From CAYMCO01 sp964388955 (GTDB lineage Bacteria; Chloroflexota; Anaerolineae; Anaerolineales; E44-bin32), in assembly GCA_964388955.1 (NCBI GenBank), contig CAYMCO010000023.1, positions 1 to 64,000 on the forward strand: a stretch of 64,000 nucleotides of DNA, given 5' to 3'. How positions within the stretch are numbered: position 1 is the first letter of the stretch; each line of letters starts with the position of its first letter. This document shows positions 25,527-35,531 of the stretch, piece after piece. The notes beneath the pieces are model-generated. The model saw only the letters and a program-made list of their open reading frames with translations, had not been told where the DNA came from and did not search any database. A program made the translations under genes and the position numbers.

Positions 25527-26651
25527 CTTTATATTTCTCCAAGCCGCCCTATTTCTGGTTACTCTGGCGTTATCCAAGGGGAACGGCCTGCATCTGGCTC
25601 TCCCCATGAGCTAGCCGGGAGTCCGAAGGAAGCGGTTATTTCCCACGGCCCGGCTGGCCCCCGTGATCAAGACCCCTCCACGCCTGGAAATCCTGTGCAT
25701 AGCCGCATCGCTTCTCTTTCTCGCCCCCTACGGTTCAAGGATAGCGGCAGATTTCAGATCAGGTATGGCGCAGAGGCGAACACAAAATGGCCGGCCCGCC
25801 TCTGCATTGGGGCAATTCTCATGTGTCTTGCGACGGCTATTCTGGACGGTCGCCACAGCAGATGCTTTCTTTGACATGGCGATTTCATTGGAGTTTCTGG
25901 GAAAGCATCCCTCAGGCCCTTGCCCCAATTCGTATCACAGCCTCCAACCGGGAAGACGTGTCCTACCGGCTAGAGTGACTGCCTTGGGCGGAGATTTCTC
26001 ACTCCAGGTGCGAATGTGACGCGCCACCGCGCGGCGCGATGTACTTCTCTGGCCTTATTGCGTCTCGATCTTATAGACGGTGAACCCAATTCTATCTCGG
26101 ACTATGGTATTTGCTCAACATCCATCTGGAACGCCACCGCCTCTCACCTCGCCCCCTCACCGACCCCCATTCCCTTCATCCCCCTTCAGGCGGCACGCTG
26201 AGCTGCGCCCAATGTCTCCGGGCTGGGGGAGAGGTTTCCTATGTGGCTATACTCCTCCCCCCGCGCCGCCAATGAGCTGATGCAGATCGACACCTTGCGG
26301 GGAGAGCGGATCGGGGTGGGGGGCGAAAGCTTCCGCCCTGGGAGCTGCATGCGGAGCCCAGCGCGATTTCCCCTGAAATGGAACTCACCCCGACGGAGTT
26401 AGTGGTTGCGTTCAACCGGAATCTGTTGTATGATCCACGTATATAATCAATAATAAGGTTATTAATCATATAACCACGAAGGACCTGTTGTCATTCGTCC
26501 AAGGATCTTGCCTGGCATTTCTGGGGCCCTTCGTTCTGCGAGAGAGCCTCACACTTTCGAGGTGATCCTCTACGAGGCGCCCCGAGGTTCACGGCACCCC
26601 TTTGGCTTCCAACGTTCGTGAACCTCTCCCGCAGAGGTCCTAAGGAGGCAC
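25527..26651. other. 1.1-kb intergenic region upstream of the IclR gene
   Basis: No gene I can support. Open frames here lack motifs. The useful content is an AT-rich palindrome at 26439-26474 in front of the IclR-type gene. A pyrimidine-rich, low-complexity stretch lies around 26120-26200. Confidence 0.5.
26439..26474. promoter_or_regulatory. AT-rich inverted repeat, candidate operator of the IclR regulator
   Basis: GTATATAATCAATAA (26439-26453) and TTATTAATCATATAAC (26459-26474) form an imperfect palindrome around a 5-bp centre. It stands in strongly GC-rich surroundings about 180 bp before the IclR-type gene, and contains TATAAT, so promoter and operator may coincide. IclR proteins commonly bind such sites in their own promoter. 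Confidence 0.5.
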
Positions 26652-27503
26652 ATGACGAAAACAGACTATTCGATGAAGAGCCTGGAAGCGACTTTTGATG
26701 TCATTGAGAGCTTCATCGCGCCGCACGTCCAGAGCCGGAGCGTTTCGGAAATCAGCCGGATGACAGGGTTGAACCGAAATCGGGTCTTTCGCATTCTTAT
26801 GAATCTGTTGACTCGCGACTATGTGATGCAGGATCCCAAGACGCGGGAGTACAGCCTCGGTTTGGGATTCATGCATTTGGGGGAGGCCGTCAGGAACCGC
26901 TTTGACCTGCTGGACATGGTGAGACCGACCCTCTGGAAATTGGCCCGATTGAGCGGCGATGCTGCCTATCTGATCATGCGTTTCGGGCTTGTGACGGCGA
27001 CGGTTGCCCGAGAATACGGGGAGCATCGAATCCAGGGCTATGGCCCGATCGGCGAGACATTCCCCCTGCATATCACCGCCTCCGGGAAACTGTTCTTGGC
27101 CCTGCTCCCGGAGCCGGAGCGCCGTGAGACGCTGCTCGGTTTGGAGCTTGCTCGGTACGGCCGCAACTCGATTACCAGGCTGGAGGATCTGGAGTTCGTT
27201 CTCGAAGAAGTGCGCTCGCAGGGGTACTGCATTTCGGAAGAGGAGGTGGAAGATGGCCTCTTCACTGTGGCCGCACCCATCCGGAACCACAGGGGGGTGA
27301 TGATCGCCGGTTTGGATATCACCACACCGGAAGCCCGGCACGACGAGCAGCGGCGCGAGCGGAATCTGGAGTTGGTTATCGGCAGCGCGGAAGCGATCTC
27401 CGAGGCACTTGGCTACCGGCAGGGGAGCCAGCGGGCGACTGCTGATGTCATACCTGGCCGGGAGGCGCCCCCCACGGCCCGGCAGCCCTTCGTGGGCGCC
27501 TGA
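26652..27503 (+). CDS. IclR-family transcriptional regulator
   Basis: Ligand-responsive regulator of 283 residues. The N-terminal winged helix is in MKSLEATFDVIESFIA and SVSEISRMTGLNRNRVFRIL. The C-terminal GAF-like effector domain follows, with ITASGKLFLALLPE, the typical EEVRSQGYCISEEEVEDG segment and VAAPIRNHRGVMIAGL. AAGGAGG lies three bases before the ATG. It is 97 bp upstream of hyuA and in the same direction, so it most likely controls the hydantoinase genes and perhaps the binding protein and aminotransferases beyond. Confidence 0.94.
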   Translation: MTKTDYSMKSLEATFDVIESFIAPHVQSRSVSEISRMTGLNRNRVFRILMNLLTRDYVMQDPKTREYSLGLGFMHLGEAVRNRFDLLDMVRPTLWKLARLSGDAAYLIMRFGLVTATVAREYGEHRIQGYGPIGETFPLHITASGKLFLALLPEPERRETLLGLELARYGRNSITRLEDLEFVLEEVRSQGYCISEEEVEDGLFTVAAPIRNHRGVMIAGLDITTPEARHDEQRRERNLELVIGSAEAISEALGYRQGSQRATADVIPGREAPPTARQPFVGA

Positions 27504-27600
27504 CAAACGGCCGCCGGCTTGATGATTGGAGCGATATGCGAGGCGTGCGGCGCATCGCAGTGCTCGCAGTTTGATCTTCCTCTGACGGAGGGTAACGCAT

Positions 27601-29718
27601 ATGCGATTGGCGATTGATACCGGGGGGACATTTACCGACCTCATTGTGGAGACCGGGCGAGGGGAGTTTCGCGCCTACAAGAGCCCGACCACCCCGCACG
27701 ATCCCGCAACGGGGATACTGGATGTCCTCCAGGTGGCGGCAGATGACATGGGCATGTCTCGCGAGCGTTTTCTATCCCACGGCAGACTTCTGGTCCATGC
27801 CACCACGCGTGGTATCAACGCCATCCTGACCGGCACCACCGGGAAGACGGCCTTCCTGACTACAGGCGGGCACCCGGATGTTCTCTTGTTCCGGGAGGCG
27901 GGGCGGAGCGATCCATTCGATCACAGAAAGGAGTCTCCCCGGCCTTATGTCCCCCGATCGCTCACATACGAGGTGCCGGAGCGGATCGGAGCTGACGGAG
28001 AAATCGTGCTGTCCTTGGACAAAGCGGCGGTGCTGGACATCATCAAGGAACTCCGGAGACAGAAGGTTGAAGCCGTCGGCGTGTGCCTTCTGTGGTCGAT
28101 CATCAATCCGGTTCACGAGCTCCAGGTCGCGGAACTGCTCGGCCAGAATCTGCCGGGCGTGCCGTTCACTCTGTCGCACCAGATCAATCCCACGCTGCGC
28201 GAATACCGGCGGGCGTCGTCGACCTGCATCGACGCCTCGCTGAAACCGGTCATGGCGGACTATCTGCGTGATCTCACGCGCCGACTGCGGGGGGCGGGTT
28301 TTGGGGGCCGCATATTGATGATGAGCTCCGAGGGTGGCGCCCTGGATATCGAGACCGCCACGGAGGCCCCTATCCACACGTTGAAATCAGGCCCGGCGAT
28401 GCCGCCGGTTGCCGGCAAGTACTATGCCTCGCTCGATGCCGGTGCAGATGATGTGATCGTCGCCGATGCCGGAGGAACGAGCTACGATGTGAGCCTGATC
28501 CGATCCGGGCGGATCACCTGGACCCGGGAGACTTGGCTGGGCGAACCCTACATCGGTGACATGACGGGGTTTCCCTCCGTCGATGTCAGGAGCATCGGAG
28601 CCGGCGGAGGAAGCATCGCCTGGGTGGACCCGGGCGGCCTCCTGCACGTCGGACCGCAGAGCGCGGGCTCAGATCCCGGACCGGTCTGCTACCGGGCCGG
28701 CGGGACGCAACCCACGGTCACGGACGCCAGCCTTGTACTCGGCTATCTGGATGCGGAGTACTTCCTGGGAGGGCGGATCCGACTGGAAGTCGAAGCGGCC
28801 CGGGAGGCGCTGGAGCGGGTTGTGTGTGCGCCGCTCGGGATCGGAGTACACGAAGCGGCTGCCGCGATCCTGCGCATCGTCACCGAGAATATGGTTACAG
28901 CCATAGAAGAGATCACCATTCGCCAGGGCATCGATCCCCGTAAGACGGTGCTGATCGCAGGAGGCGGAGCTGCGGGGCTGAACGCCGTGGGCATCGCTCG
29001 ACGTCTTGGTTGCCAGCGCGTGATCATTCCCCAAAGCGCTGCGGTGCTGAGCTGCGCCGGCGCCTTGCTCTCCAATCTGAGCGCCGACTATGCGGCAGTC
29101 TATCCTGCCAGCAGCAGCCATTTCGACGTCGAGGGCGTCAACCAGACGCTGCGAGACCTGCGGGGGCGATGCGAGGACTTTGTGGCTGGCCCCGGGAAGG
29201 GATCATCGGATTCGGGCGTGGAGTTCCTCGTGGAGGCGCATTATCCGGATCAGGTATGGGATCTGGCTGTGCCGCTTCGAACCGAGCGCTTCTCGTGTGC
29301 CGCGGAGGTTGAGCAGCTCCGGCAGGATTTTCACGCCGCCCATCAGCGGACATTTGCCACGCAGGATGTGGATGCACCGGTCGAGATGACCGTGTGGCGT
29401 GCACGCGTGTGGTGCCGCATGCGGGACGCCACCTCACCGCCCGGCATCCCTCGACGAACAGGCGCAACGGCCAAATCCGAGCGGCTTGTGTACTTCGCCG
29501 ATGGCCCTGGCAGATTTCTCGATGCGAAGGTCTACCGGCTCGATGCGCTGACACCCGAAACAAGGATCACCGGGCCGGCGATCATGCAATCCGAGATCAC
29601 AACGGTGGTCATCGATCCAGACGCCGTGGCCACGAGCGGCTCATCAGGAAGCCTGATCGTGCATCCCTTCGGGCTTCGTGAAGCCGATCTTGTCTCCACG
29701 AAGGAAGCGGTCCGATGA
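27601..29718 (+). CDS. hyuA: Hydantoinase/5-oxoprolinase, ATP-dependent subunit A
   Basis: The A subunit of ATP-dependent N-methylhydantoinase/oxoprolinase-type amidohydrolases (also acetone-carboxylase-like), which activates a cyclic amide or related carbonyl with ATP. The 705-residue length fits. MRLAIDTGGTFTDLIVE is the actin-like phosphate-1 loop. LLVHATTRGINAIL, ADAGGTSYDVSLI and SIGAGGGSIAWVDPGG are conserved blocks, and SDPGPVCYRAGG is near-invariant. A GGAGG stands nine bases before the ATG. It overlaps hyuB by 4 bases (ATGA). Whether the substrate is a hydantoin, 5-oxoproline or another lactam is not decidable here. Confidence 0.95.
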   Translation: MRLAIDTGGTFTDLIVETGRGEFRAYKSPTTPHDPATGILDVLQVAADDMGMSRERFLSHGRLLVHATTRGINAILTGTTGKTAFLTTGGHPDVLLFREAGRSDPFDHRKESPRPYVPRSLTYEVPERIGADGEIVLSLDKAAVLDIIKELRRQKVEAVGVCLLWSIINPVHELQVAELLGQNLPGVPFTLSHQINPTLREYRRASSTCIDASLKPVMADYLRDLTRRLRGAGFGGRILMMSSEGGALDIETATEAPIHTLKSGPAMPPVAGKYYASLDAGADDVIVADAGGTSYDVSLIRSGRITWTRETWLGEPYIGDMTGFPSVDVRSIGAGGGSIAWVDPGGLLHVGPQSAGSDPGPVCYRAGGTQPTVTDASLVLGYLDAEYFLGGRIRLEVEAAREALERVVCAPLGIGVHEAAAAILRIVTENMVTAIEEITIRQGIDPRKTVLIAGGGAAGLNAVGIARRLGCQRVIIPQSAAVLSCAGALLSNLSADYAAVYPASSSHFDVEGVNQTLRDLRGRCEDFVAGPGKGSSDSGVEFLVEAHYPDQVWDLAVPLRTERFSCAAEVEQLRQDFHAAHQRTFATQDVDAPVEMTVWRARVWCRMRDATSPPGIPRRTGATAKSERLVYFADGPGRFLDAKVYRLDALTPETRITGPAIMQSEITTVVIDPDAVATSGSSGSLIVHPFGLREADLVSTKEAVR

Positions 29719-31544
29719 AAGCGCAATCGCAGAACGGTAACCTGGCTATTGACGGCGTGGAGCTGGCGGTGATGGCCAACCGCTACCGGAGGATCATCGG
29801 CAGTATGGTGAATACCTTGCTGCGCACGGGAAGGTCCGGTGTGCTCACATCCGCCCGGGACTTCTCATGCTCAATACTGACCCGCGAGCATGAGCTGCTG
29901 TTTGGCGCTGAGAGCTTGCCCATCCACATGCTGGGTGGCCCGGGCCTGATGACCAGGAGCATGGTCGAGTTCCATCCCCATTTGAGGGCGGGGGATGCAT
30001 TCCTGCATAACTCTCCCTACCATGGCAATTCGCACCCGGCGGATTTCAGCATATTGGTTCCCGTGATCGACGGTGAGGGGCAGCATCAGTTCACAGTGCT
30101 CGCCAAGGCGCACGTCGCCGATTGTGGAAATGCGCTGCCGACCACCTATGCGGCCGTGGCCAGAGACGTCTATGAAGAAGGCGCCTTGATCTTCCCCTGC
30201 GTCAAAGTGCAGGAGGATTACCGCGACCGAGACGACATCATCCGTATGTGCAAGCTTCGTATCCGGGTGCCCGAGCTTTGGTGGGGAGACTATCTGGCGA
30301 TCCTGGGCGCAGCGCGCATCGGGGAAAAGCATCTGCTCCGCCTGGGGAAGGAGTTTGGTTGGGATCGGCTCCGTGAGTACGCCGCCCAGTGGTTCGACTA
30401 CAGCGAAGGCAGAATGATCGATGCGATACGTCGGCTCCCGTCGGGAAAGGCCACGGTGAGCAACACCCACGATCCACTCCCCGGTCTCCCAGAGGGGCTG
30501 ACGATCAAAGCCAAGGTGACGGTGGATCCCAAGCGTGCCCGCATCGAGGTCGATCTCCGGGACAACCCGGATTGCCAGCCGTGCGGGCTCAACCTGAGTG
30601 AAGCTACCGCGCGCAGCGCCGCCCTGTTGGGAGTATTCAACAGCATCGGCGGGGATGTTCCGCCAAACTCGGGCTCTTTTCGCCGCCTGTTGATCTTGCT
30701 CAGGGAGAACTGCGTGGTGGGAATCCCGCGCCATCCGTCGAGTTGCTCGGTGGCCACAACAAACCTCGCCGACCATGTGGCAAACGCGGTCCAACAGGCG
30801 CTTGCCGGCCTCGGAGAGGGCCTTGGCATGGCACAGGTCGCCGGCGGCGGCCTGCCGCCGTCAGTCGGTGTCATCTCGGGGCGCGATCCCCGGAAAGGCG
30901 GCGCGCCTTTCATCAACGAGATCTTCCTGGCCTCGACCGGAGGGGCGGGAAGCCCTTGGGCAGACGCCTGGCTGACGACCGGGCACGTCGGGAGCGCAGG
31001 TATGACCTTTCTGGACAGCGTTGAGCTGGATGAGCTGCGCTTCCCCATCCGGGTTCGCCAACAGCGCATCATCCCGGACAGTGAAGGCGCCGGCCGCTTC
31101 CGGGGTGCTCCCGGCGTGTGTGTCGAATACGGCCCTACGGAAACCGATCTGACGGTCGCCTACGCAAGCGACGGAACCTGCCATCCAGCGAAGGGTGTGC
31201 GCGACGGCCTGCCGGGATCCCCAACCCGCCAGTTCAGACGGGACGATGCGGGCAAATGCTCCGATATTCCGGCCTATGGCGAGATTCTGCTTCACCCAGG
31301 CGAAACGATGGTTTGCATCTCGCCGGGGGGAGGGGGATATGGCTCCCCGTTGGAACGGGATCCAGAACGCGTGCTCCGGGACATCCGGGAGGGCTTCATC
31401 AGCGCCGGCCGGGCCCGAGAGATCTATGGTTTGGTGCTCGAGGGTGAAACGGGGGTCGATCAAGATGCTACACGTGCGCTGAGAGCTGCCATGCGTCGCA
31501 CGCCGATCGAGGAGACGCAGATCCAGGGACGAGCCAATGGCTGA
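29715..31544 (+). CDS. hyuB: Hydantoinase/5-oxoprolinase subunit B
   Basis: Partner subunit that carries the ring-opening or carboxylation chemistry with HyuA. The 609-residue product shows HyuB blocks: RYRRIIGSMVNTLLRTGRS, SCSILTREHELL, GDAFLHNSPYHGNSHPADF, HVADCGNALP, and the late RFPIRVRQQRIIPDSEGAG and CISPGGGGYGSPLERDPE. It is somewhat longer than the shortest family members because of the C-terminal tail. The start overlaps the hyuA stop, so the two are translationally coupled. No dedicated transporter permease follows, only the binding lipoprotein at 32131. Confidence 0.95.
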   Translation: MKAQSQNGNLAIDGVELAVMANRYRRIIGSMVNTLLRTGRSGVLTSARDFSCSILTREHELLFGAESLPIHMLGGPGLMTRSMVEFHPHLRAGDAFLHNSPYHGNSHPADFSILVPVIDGEGQHQFTVLAKAHVADCGNALPTTYAAVARDVYEEGALIFPCVKVQEDYRDRDDIIRMCKLRIRVPELWWGDYLAILGAARIGEKHLLRLGKEFGWDRLREYAAQWFDYSEGRMIDAIRRLPSGKATVSNTHDPLPGLPEGLTIKAKVTVDPKRARIEVDLRDNPDCQPCGLNLSEATARSAALLGVFNSIGGDVPPNSGSFRRLLILLRENCVVGIPRHPSSCSVATTNLADHVANAVQQALAGLGEGLGMAQVAGGGLPPSVGVISGRDPRKGGAPFINEIFLASTGGAGSPWADAWLTTGHVGSAGMTFLDSVELDELRFPIRVRQQRIIPDSEGAGRFRGAPGVCVEYGPTETDLTVAYASDGTCHPAKGVRDGLPGSPTRQFRRDDAGKCSDIPAYGEILLHPGETMVCISPGGGGYGSPLERDPERVLRDIREGFISAGRAREIYGLVLEGETGVDQDATRALRAAMRRTPIEETQIQGRANG

Positions 31545-32130
31545 TGTATGCGGCAGCTCGAAGCTTGAATGCAGGCCATGTGGTCCTGCCGTGGTGGAGA
31601 GTTTCAAACAGCCAACAGTGACTCATGGGCAATATGGCGCTCGGCCGCAGACTCATGCCAATCGATCGGCCTAATGCGGTGTGGGCGAGCAAGGAAGCAG
31701 CCGGAATCGCCAGGTGGATCCGGGCGCTGCGGACCGAGTTTGCATGGAAGGCAGTGCCAATTGGGGCAGGATGCTGATTCGAGGCGGTTTCCACAGCGGG
31801 CCGGCCTTGGGCTTCGACCGGTGTGTGGGCTCATTGTCAATTGCTTCTCGGGCGAGACGGGCGGCTTTTGGGTTTCTGTGGCCTCCTACCCCATTCGAGG
31901 CGGGCAAGAGGTCACAGCTCACGAGAGGAGGAACCAACGGGCGAATTTATAGGTAGATGACAAATCACCCGATCTGCTCCGGTGCGCGACAAATCGCCCG
32001 TTTTCCCTGGTCCGAAGGGCGTGATGGGGAGTCCCGGGAGAGTTGAGACATCGATCTCCCGGACAGGCGAAATGATTTCGCGGCCGGAGGAATTGGCCTG
32101 GCCTAACCGGGCCTTCATTGGAGGAGGAAA
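31545..32130. other. 586-bp intergenic region with a repeated motif near the next gene
   Basis: No gene supported. At 31937-31948 ACGGGCGAATTT is the near-complement of GACAAATCGCCCG at 31988-32000, and GACAAATCACCCG at 31959-31971 is a direct near-copy 29 bp upstream. These three copies of one motif lie 130-195 bp before the binding-protein gene and could be regulator sites. Confidence 0.45.
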
Positions 32131-33855
32131 ATGAATGGCAGAATGACTCTCGTCTCGTGCTTGACTCTTCTTTGTGCATTGCTGGCAGCCGCTTGTGGAT
32201 CTGCTGCGACGGAACAGGCGACGCCCGTTGAGCAGCAAGCGCCCACGTCGACCACCGCTCCTGGGGGGACTGCAGTAGAAGAAGAACCAACGGCGACCGA
32301 AGAGGCCGGGCCGTCGATCCTGCGAGTCGGCGGGGTCGAGGGGCCGGATTGTCTCAATCTGTGGTCCTGTGCCTATACATGGTTCCACCAGTACCTTGCG
32401 AATGAAGGGCTCACCGGAACGGGACCGAGATGCGATGTTTTCCCGCGGCTGGCCAAGTCCTGGGAGGTGAGCGAGGACGGGCTGACCTGGACTTTCCATT
32501 TGAATGAAGGCGCTCGCTTTACCGACGGCACACCCGTAGACGCGCATACGGTCGCTGAATGGATGGAGTGGTTCAACTCGACCGAGCTGAAATGGTGGTA
32601 CTACACTTCCTGGAACATGACCGAGGTCGAGGCGCTGGATGACTACACCCTCCAATTCACCACAGAAGCGCCGCTCAATCCGAATGTGGTCCTCGGATAT
32701 GATCTCGTTTGGTGGTGGGTGTTTCCGCCACACATCTGGTCTGCTCTCAGCGAAGACGAGGTCTACACCTATGAAGAGCTTCCCGACGGCACGGGTCCTT
32801 ACGACATGGTGGAGTATGTCCCCGGCCAGTACGTCATCTACGATGCCAAACCCGACTACTACATGGGGAAACCTCCGATCGATAGGATCGTGTTCCAGGT
32901 GTTTGCCAACTGGGACGCTGTTGTGCAAGCCCTCTTGGCTGGTGAGATCGACGTCACCGATTCCTACCTTCCAATTCAATACTACAGCGCGCTGATCGAT
33001 GAGCCCGGCATAGTCGTTGAAGAGCAACCTCCGGGCTATACCCGCAACATCTACTTCAATATGTCCGAGGGCGGCAAGAAGCATCCTGCGATCGATGACC
33101 CGGCGGTGCGGGAAGCGATCGACTTCGCCGTTGATAAGGAGTGGGTGCTGGATGTTGCCCTGGAAGGCCATGGGCTCCTTTGCCCCAATGTGTTCTGCGG
33201 CGGCCTGAGGAAGGATGCTCTGGACCCGGACCTCACAGTGACGCCGTTCGATCCGGAAAAGGCAAAGCAGATCCTGACCGATGCTGGATACCTGGACGCC
33301 GATGGGGATGGAATACGAGAGACATCGGATGGGCTCCCTTTGAACTTCCGCATTATTCTGGAGTCAGGCCAGCCGGAAGACCTTGCCATTGCAGATCACG
33401 TCGGGGCATCGCTTGCCGAGATCGGGATTTCCACCGAGGCCGAGGTTGTGGACTTGGGGACGTTGAGCAGCTATGTGCTGGAGGAAAGGGACTACGATAT
33501 CGCCGTGCACCGGTTTTGGCCAGACCTCGATCCAATGCTCCTGGACTTCTACTTCTCCTGCTGGTCCGCGGAGGCAGGAGCGAGCGCGATCAATCGACCG
33601 GGCTACTGCAATTCTGAGGTGGATGATCTGATATATGCCTATGCGACTACTCGGGACCCGAAGGAGGCCATCCAGTACGCTTACCAGGCCCAGGAGATCA
33701 TTGCCAATGATCGACCGATGATCACATTGGCCGGGAGCAATATGATCGAAGCCCTGCGCACAGACCGCTTCGAATTCCCGATCCCCGGGGAGAGCTGCGA
33801 TATGAACCCCGGGCACTGGAACTGGCCACTCGTATTGCAGGCGCAACCGAAATAG
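32131..33855 (+). CDS. ABC transporter substrate-binding lipoprotein, family 5
   Basis: Solute receptor of 574 residues with a lipobox ending LLAAACG (Cys22) and an acidic Thr/Pro linker. SBP_bac_5 features include LAKSWEVSEDGLTWTFHLNE, GARFTDGTPVDAHTVAEW and LPDGTGPYDMVEYVPGQYV. GGAGGAGGAAA immediately precedes the ATG. It lies between hyuB and the aminotransferases, so its ligand is probably the hydantoin- or amino-acid-like compound handled by them. It has no neighbouring permease, as with the lipoprotein at 18232. Confidence 0.94.
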   Translation: MNGRMTLVSCLTLLCALLAAACGSAATEQATPVEQQAPTSTTAPGGTAVEEEPTATEEAGPSILRVGGVEGPDCLNLWSCAYTWFHQYLANEGLTGTGPRCDVFPRLAKSWEVSEDGLTWTFHLNEGARFTDGTPVDAHTVAEWMEWFNSTELKWWYYTSWNMTEVEALDDYTLQFTTEAPLNPNVVLGYDLVWWWVFPPHIWSALSEDEVYTYEELPDGTGPYDMVEYVPGQYVIYDAKPDYYMGKPPIDRIVFQVFANWDAVVQALLAGEIDVTDSYLPIQYYSALIDEPGIVVEEQPPGYTRNIYFNMSEGGKKHPAIDDPAVREAIDFAVDKEWVLDVALEGHGLLCPNVFCGGLRKDALDPDLTVTPFDPEKAKQILTDAGYLDADGDGIRETSDGLPLNFRIILESGQPEDLAIADHVGASLAEIGISTEAEVVDLGTLSSYVLEERDYDIAVHRFWPDLDPMLLDFYFSCWSAEAGASAINRPGYCNSEVDDLIYAYATTRDPKEAIQYAYQAQEIIANDRPMITLAGSNMIEALRTDRFEFPIPGESCDMNPGHWNWPLVLQAQPK

Positions 33856-33864
33856 CTCCGAACG

Positions 33865-33900
33865 GCGGAGGCGGGCCGGTGGTTTTGTGCCCGCCTCCGC
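33865..33900 (+). terminator. Strong GC-rich hairpin after the binding-protein gene
   Basis: GCGGAGGCGGGC (33865-33876) and GCCCGCCTCCGC (33889-33900) are a perfect 12-bp stem with a 12-nt loop, starting 10 bases after the stop codon. No T run follows. It may act as a terminator or protect the mRNA 3' end. Confidence 0.6.
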
Positions 33901-33999
33901 ACCTTGCCTGATCTGAAATTGGCCGCCATGGGCCGGAGTTGAGAAGAATCGGCTCATGTGGACATGTTTCCACGAATCGCGGTGGAGGCGCGATCTGAT

Positions 34000-35340
34000 A
34001 TGTCTGATCGATCAAAGATCCAAGAGCTCCATGGGGAAGTCAGCCGGATGACGCCGAAATCCGGGGCAGCCTTTCGGAGGGCGAAGCAGTTCCTTCCCAG
34101 GGGATTGACAAGTTTCGCACGTGCATTCGAGCCTCATCCCTTCTATTCCGATCGGGCCAAGGGATCCAGGATATGGGACATCGATGGCAACGAATACCTG
34201 GACTGCTGCATGTCATTCGGCGTACTTCTGTTGGGGCATCGCCACCCCGCGACCGTGAGGGCGGTTGAAGATCAACTGCAAAAGGGGTGGGTCTACGGAT
34301 CTCCACACGAGCTTGAAATCGAATTTGCCGAGAAGCTGACGAAGTGCATCCCGTGCGGCGAGCTCGTCCAGTTCTGCAACTCGGGTACCGAAGCGACCAT
34401 GCAGGCAATGCGCATTGCGCGCGCCTATTCGGGGAAGGACGTGATCGCCAAGTTCGAGGGGGGTTTCCACGGATGGCATGACTACGCCCTGTGGAACGTG
34501 AATCTCGATCCAGAGAGGGCAGGTGCATCCGGCGAGCCGGGCAAAGCGCCTGAATCGGCGGGAATCCCCACGGCCATACGGGAGACGGTCTTGATCCTTC
34601 CCTATGACGAGCGCGCCTTTTCGATGATCGATGAGCATGCCGGGGATCTGGCGGCTGTAATCGTCGAACCTGTGATCGGGGGGTGGACTCTCCCGATGGA
34701 GAGCACATATCTGGAGAGGCTCAGGGAGGTCACCCGGCGAACAGGCGTCATGCTCATCTTTGATGAAGTGATCACCGGTTTCAGGTTGGCCCTCGGGGGC
34801 GCGCAAGAGTTGTATGGTGTCACTCCGGATATCGCCACATACGGAAAGACGATCGGAGGGGGGCTGCCGATCGGAGCGGTGGCAGCCTCGCGTTCGATCT
34901 TTGAGGCGGTAACCGCAAGCACCCCCCACGTCTGGGTCGCAGGGACCTTCAGCGGGAATCCGGTCACGCTGGCGGCAGGGAACGCGACGCTGGATTACTT
35001 GATAAGTCATCCGCAGATATATGATGAGATGTCTGCCAAAGGGGCTCTTCTGAGGGATGGCTTCAATGGGCATGCCCTGGCAAAGGGGCTGCCCGGCTGC
35101 ATGACGGGCGTGGGCTCTTTGTTTCAGGTCCATCTCCGGAAGCCGCCCATCGCCGGGCTGAACGACCTGGTCGATCAGGACCAGGCAAGACTGCAGGAGT
35201 TCAGCCTGCACCTTCGCCTGAACGGCGTGTTCGTGCCGGGCATCCACCTGGCTTTTCTCTCCGCAGCACATAGCGATGAGGATGTGGATACAGCTATCGA
35301 GGCGCATTGTGCCTCGCTGGAATCTTGCTATGATTCGTAG
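34000..35340 (+). CDS. Class III aminotransferase (glutamate-1-semialdehyde aminomutase-like)
   Basis: PLP enzyme of 446 residues. FLPRGLTSFARAFEPHPFY and GSRIWDIDGNEYLDCCMSF are typical openings. GTEATMQAMRIARA binds PLP phosphate, MLIFDEVITGFR gives the PLP aspartate (Asp255), and TYGKTIGGGLPIGA the Schiff-base lysine (Lys283). Overall it resembles GSA aminomutases, but no tetrapyrrole genes are near and a paralogue follows, so an amino-acid or beta-amino-acid transaminase or mutase is likelier. The ATG at 34000 has GGTGGAGG eight bases before it, so I prefer it to an earlier in-frame start at 33958. Confidence 0.92.
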   Translation: MSDRSKIQELHGEVSRMTPKSGAAFRRAKQFLPRGLTSFARAFEPHPFYSDRAKGSRIWDIDGNEYLDCCMSFGVLLLGHRHPATVRAVEDQLQKGWVYGSPHELEIEFAEKLTKCIPCGELVQFCNSGTEATMQAMRIARAYSGKDVIAKFEGGFHGWHDYALWNVNLDPERAGASGEPGKAPESAGIPTAIRETVLILPYDERAFSMIDEHAGDLAAVIVEPVIGGWTLPMESTYLERLREVTRRTGVMLIFDEVITGFRLALGGAQELYGVTPDIATYGKTIGGGLPIGAVAASRSIFEAVTASTPHVWVAGTFSGNPVTLAAGNATLDYLISHPQIYDEMSAKGALLRDGFNGHALAKGLPGCMTGVGSLFQVHLRKPPIAGLNDLVDQDQARLQEFSLHLRLNGVFVPGIHLAFLSAAHSDEDVDTAIEAHCASLESCYDS

Positions 35341-35531
35341 GCCTCCATGGCTGTTCAACAGATTGTCAGCTATGGGACATGCCAGGTCTTCGTCTCGACA
35401 TCGGTGGTATTCTTTCGACATCCAAAACAGATGCTTGGGAAACGAATGCATGCCTCGGTGCTTAGCATCGGCGACCCCGTCATCTCACTGAAATCAGGGT
35501 GGCAACCAGCCCTCCCGGGGAGGAACGTAAG

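Noticed and set aside
31912..33171. 419-codon open frame on the minus strand
   Set aside because: Antisense to the third binding-lipoprotein gene; no motif and unsupported start.
34213..35451. 412-codon open frame on the minus strand
   Set aside because: Opposite the first class III aminotransferase, which has clear PLP motifs; no recognisable domain in the antisense frame.
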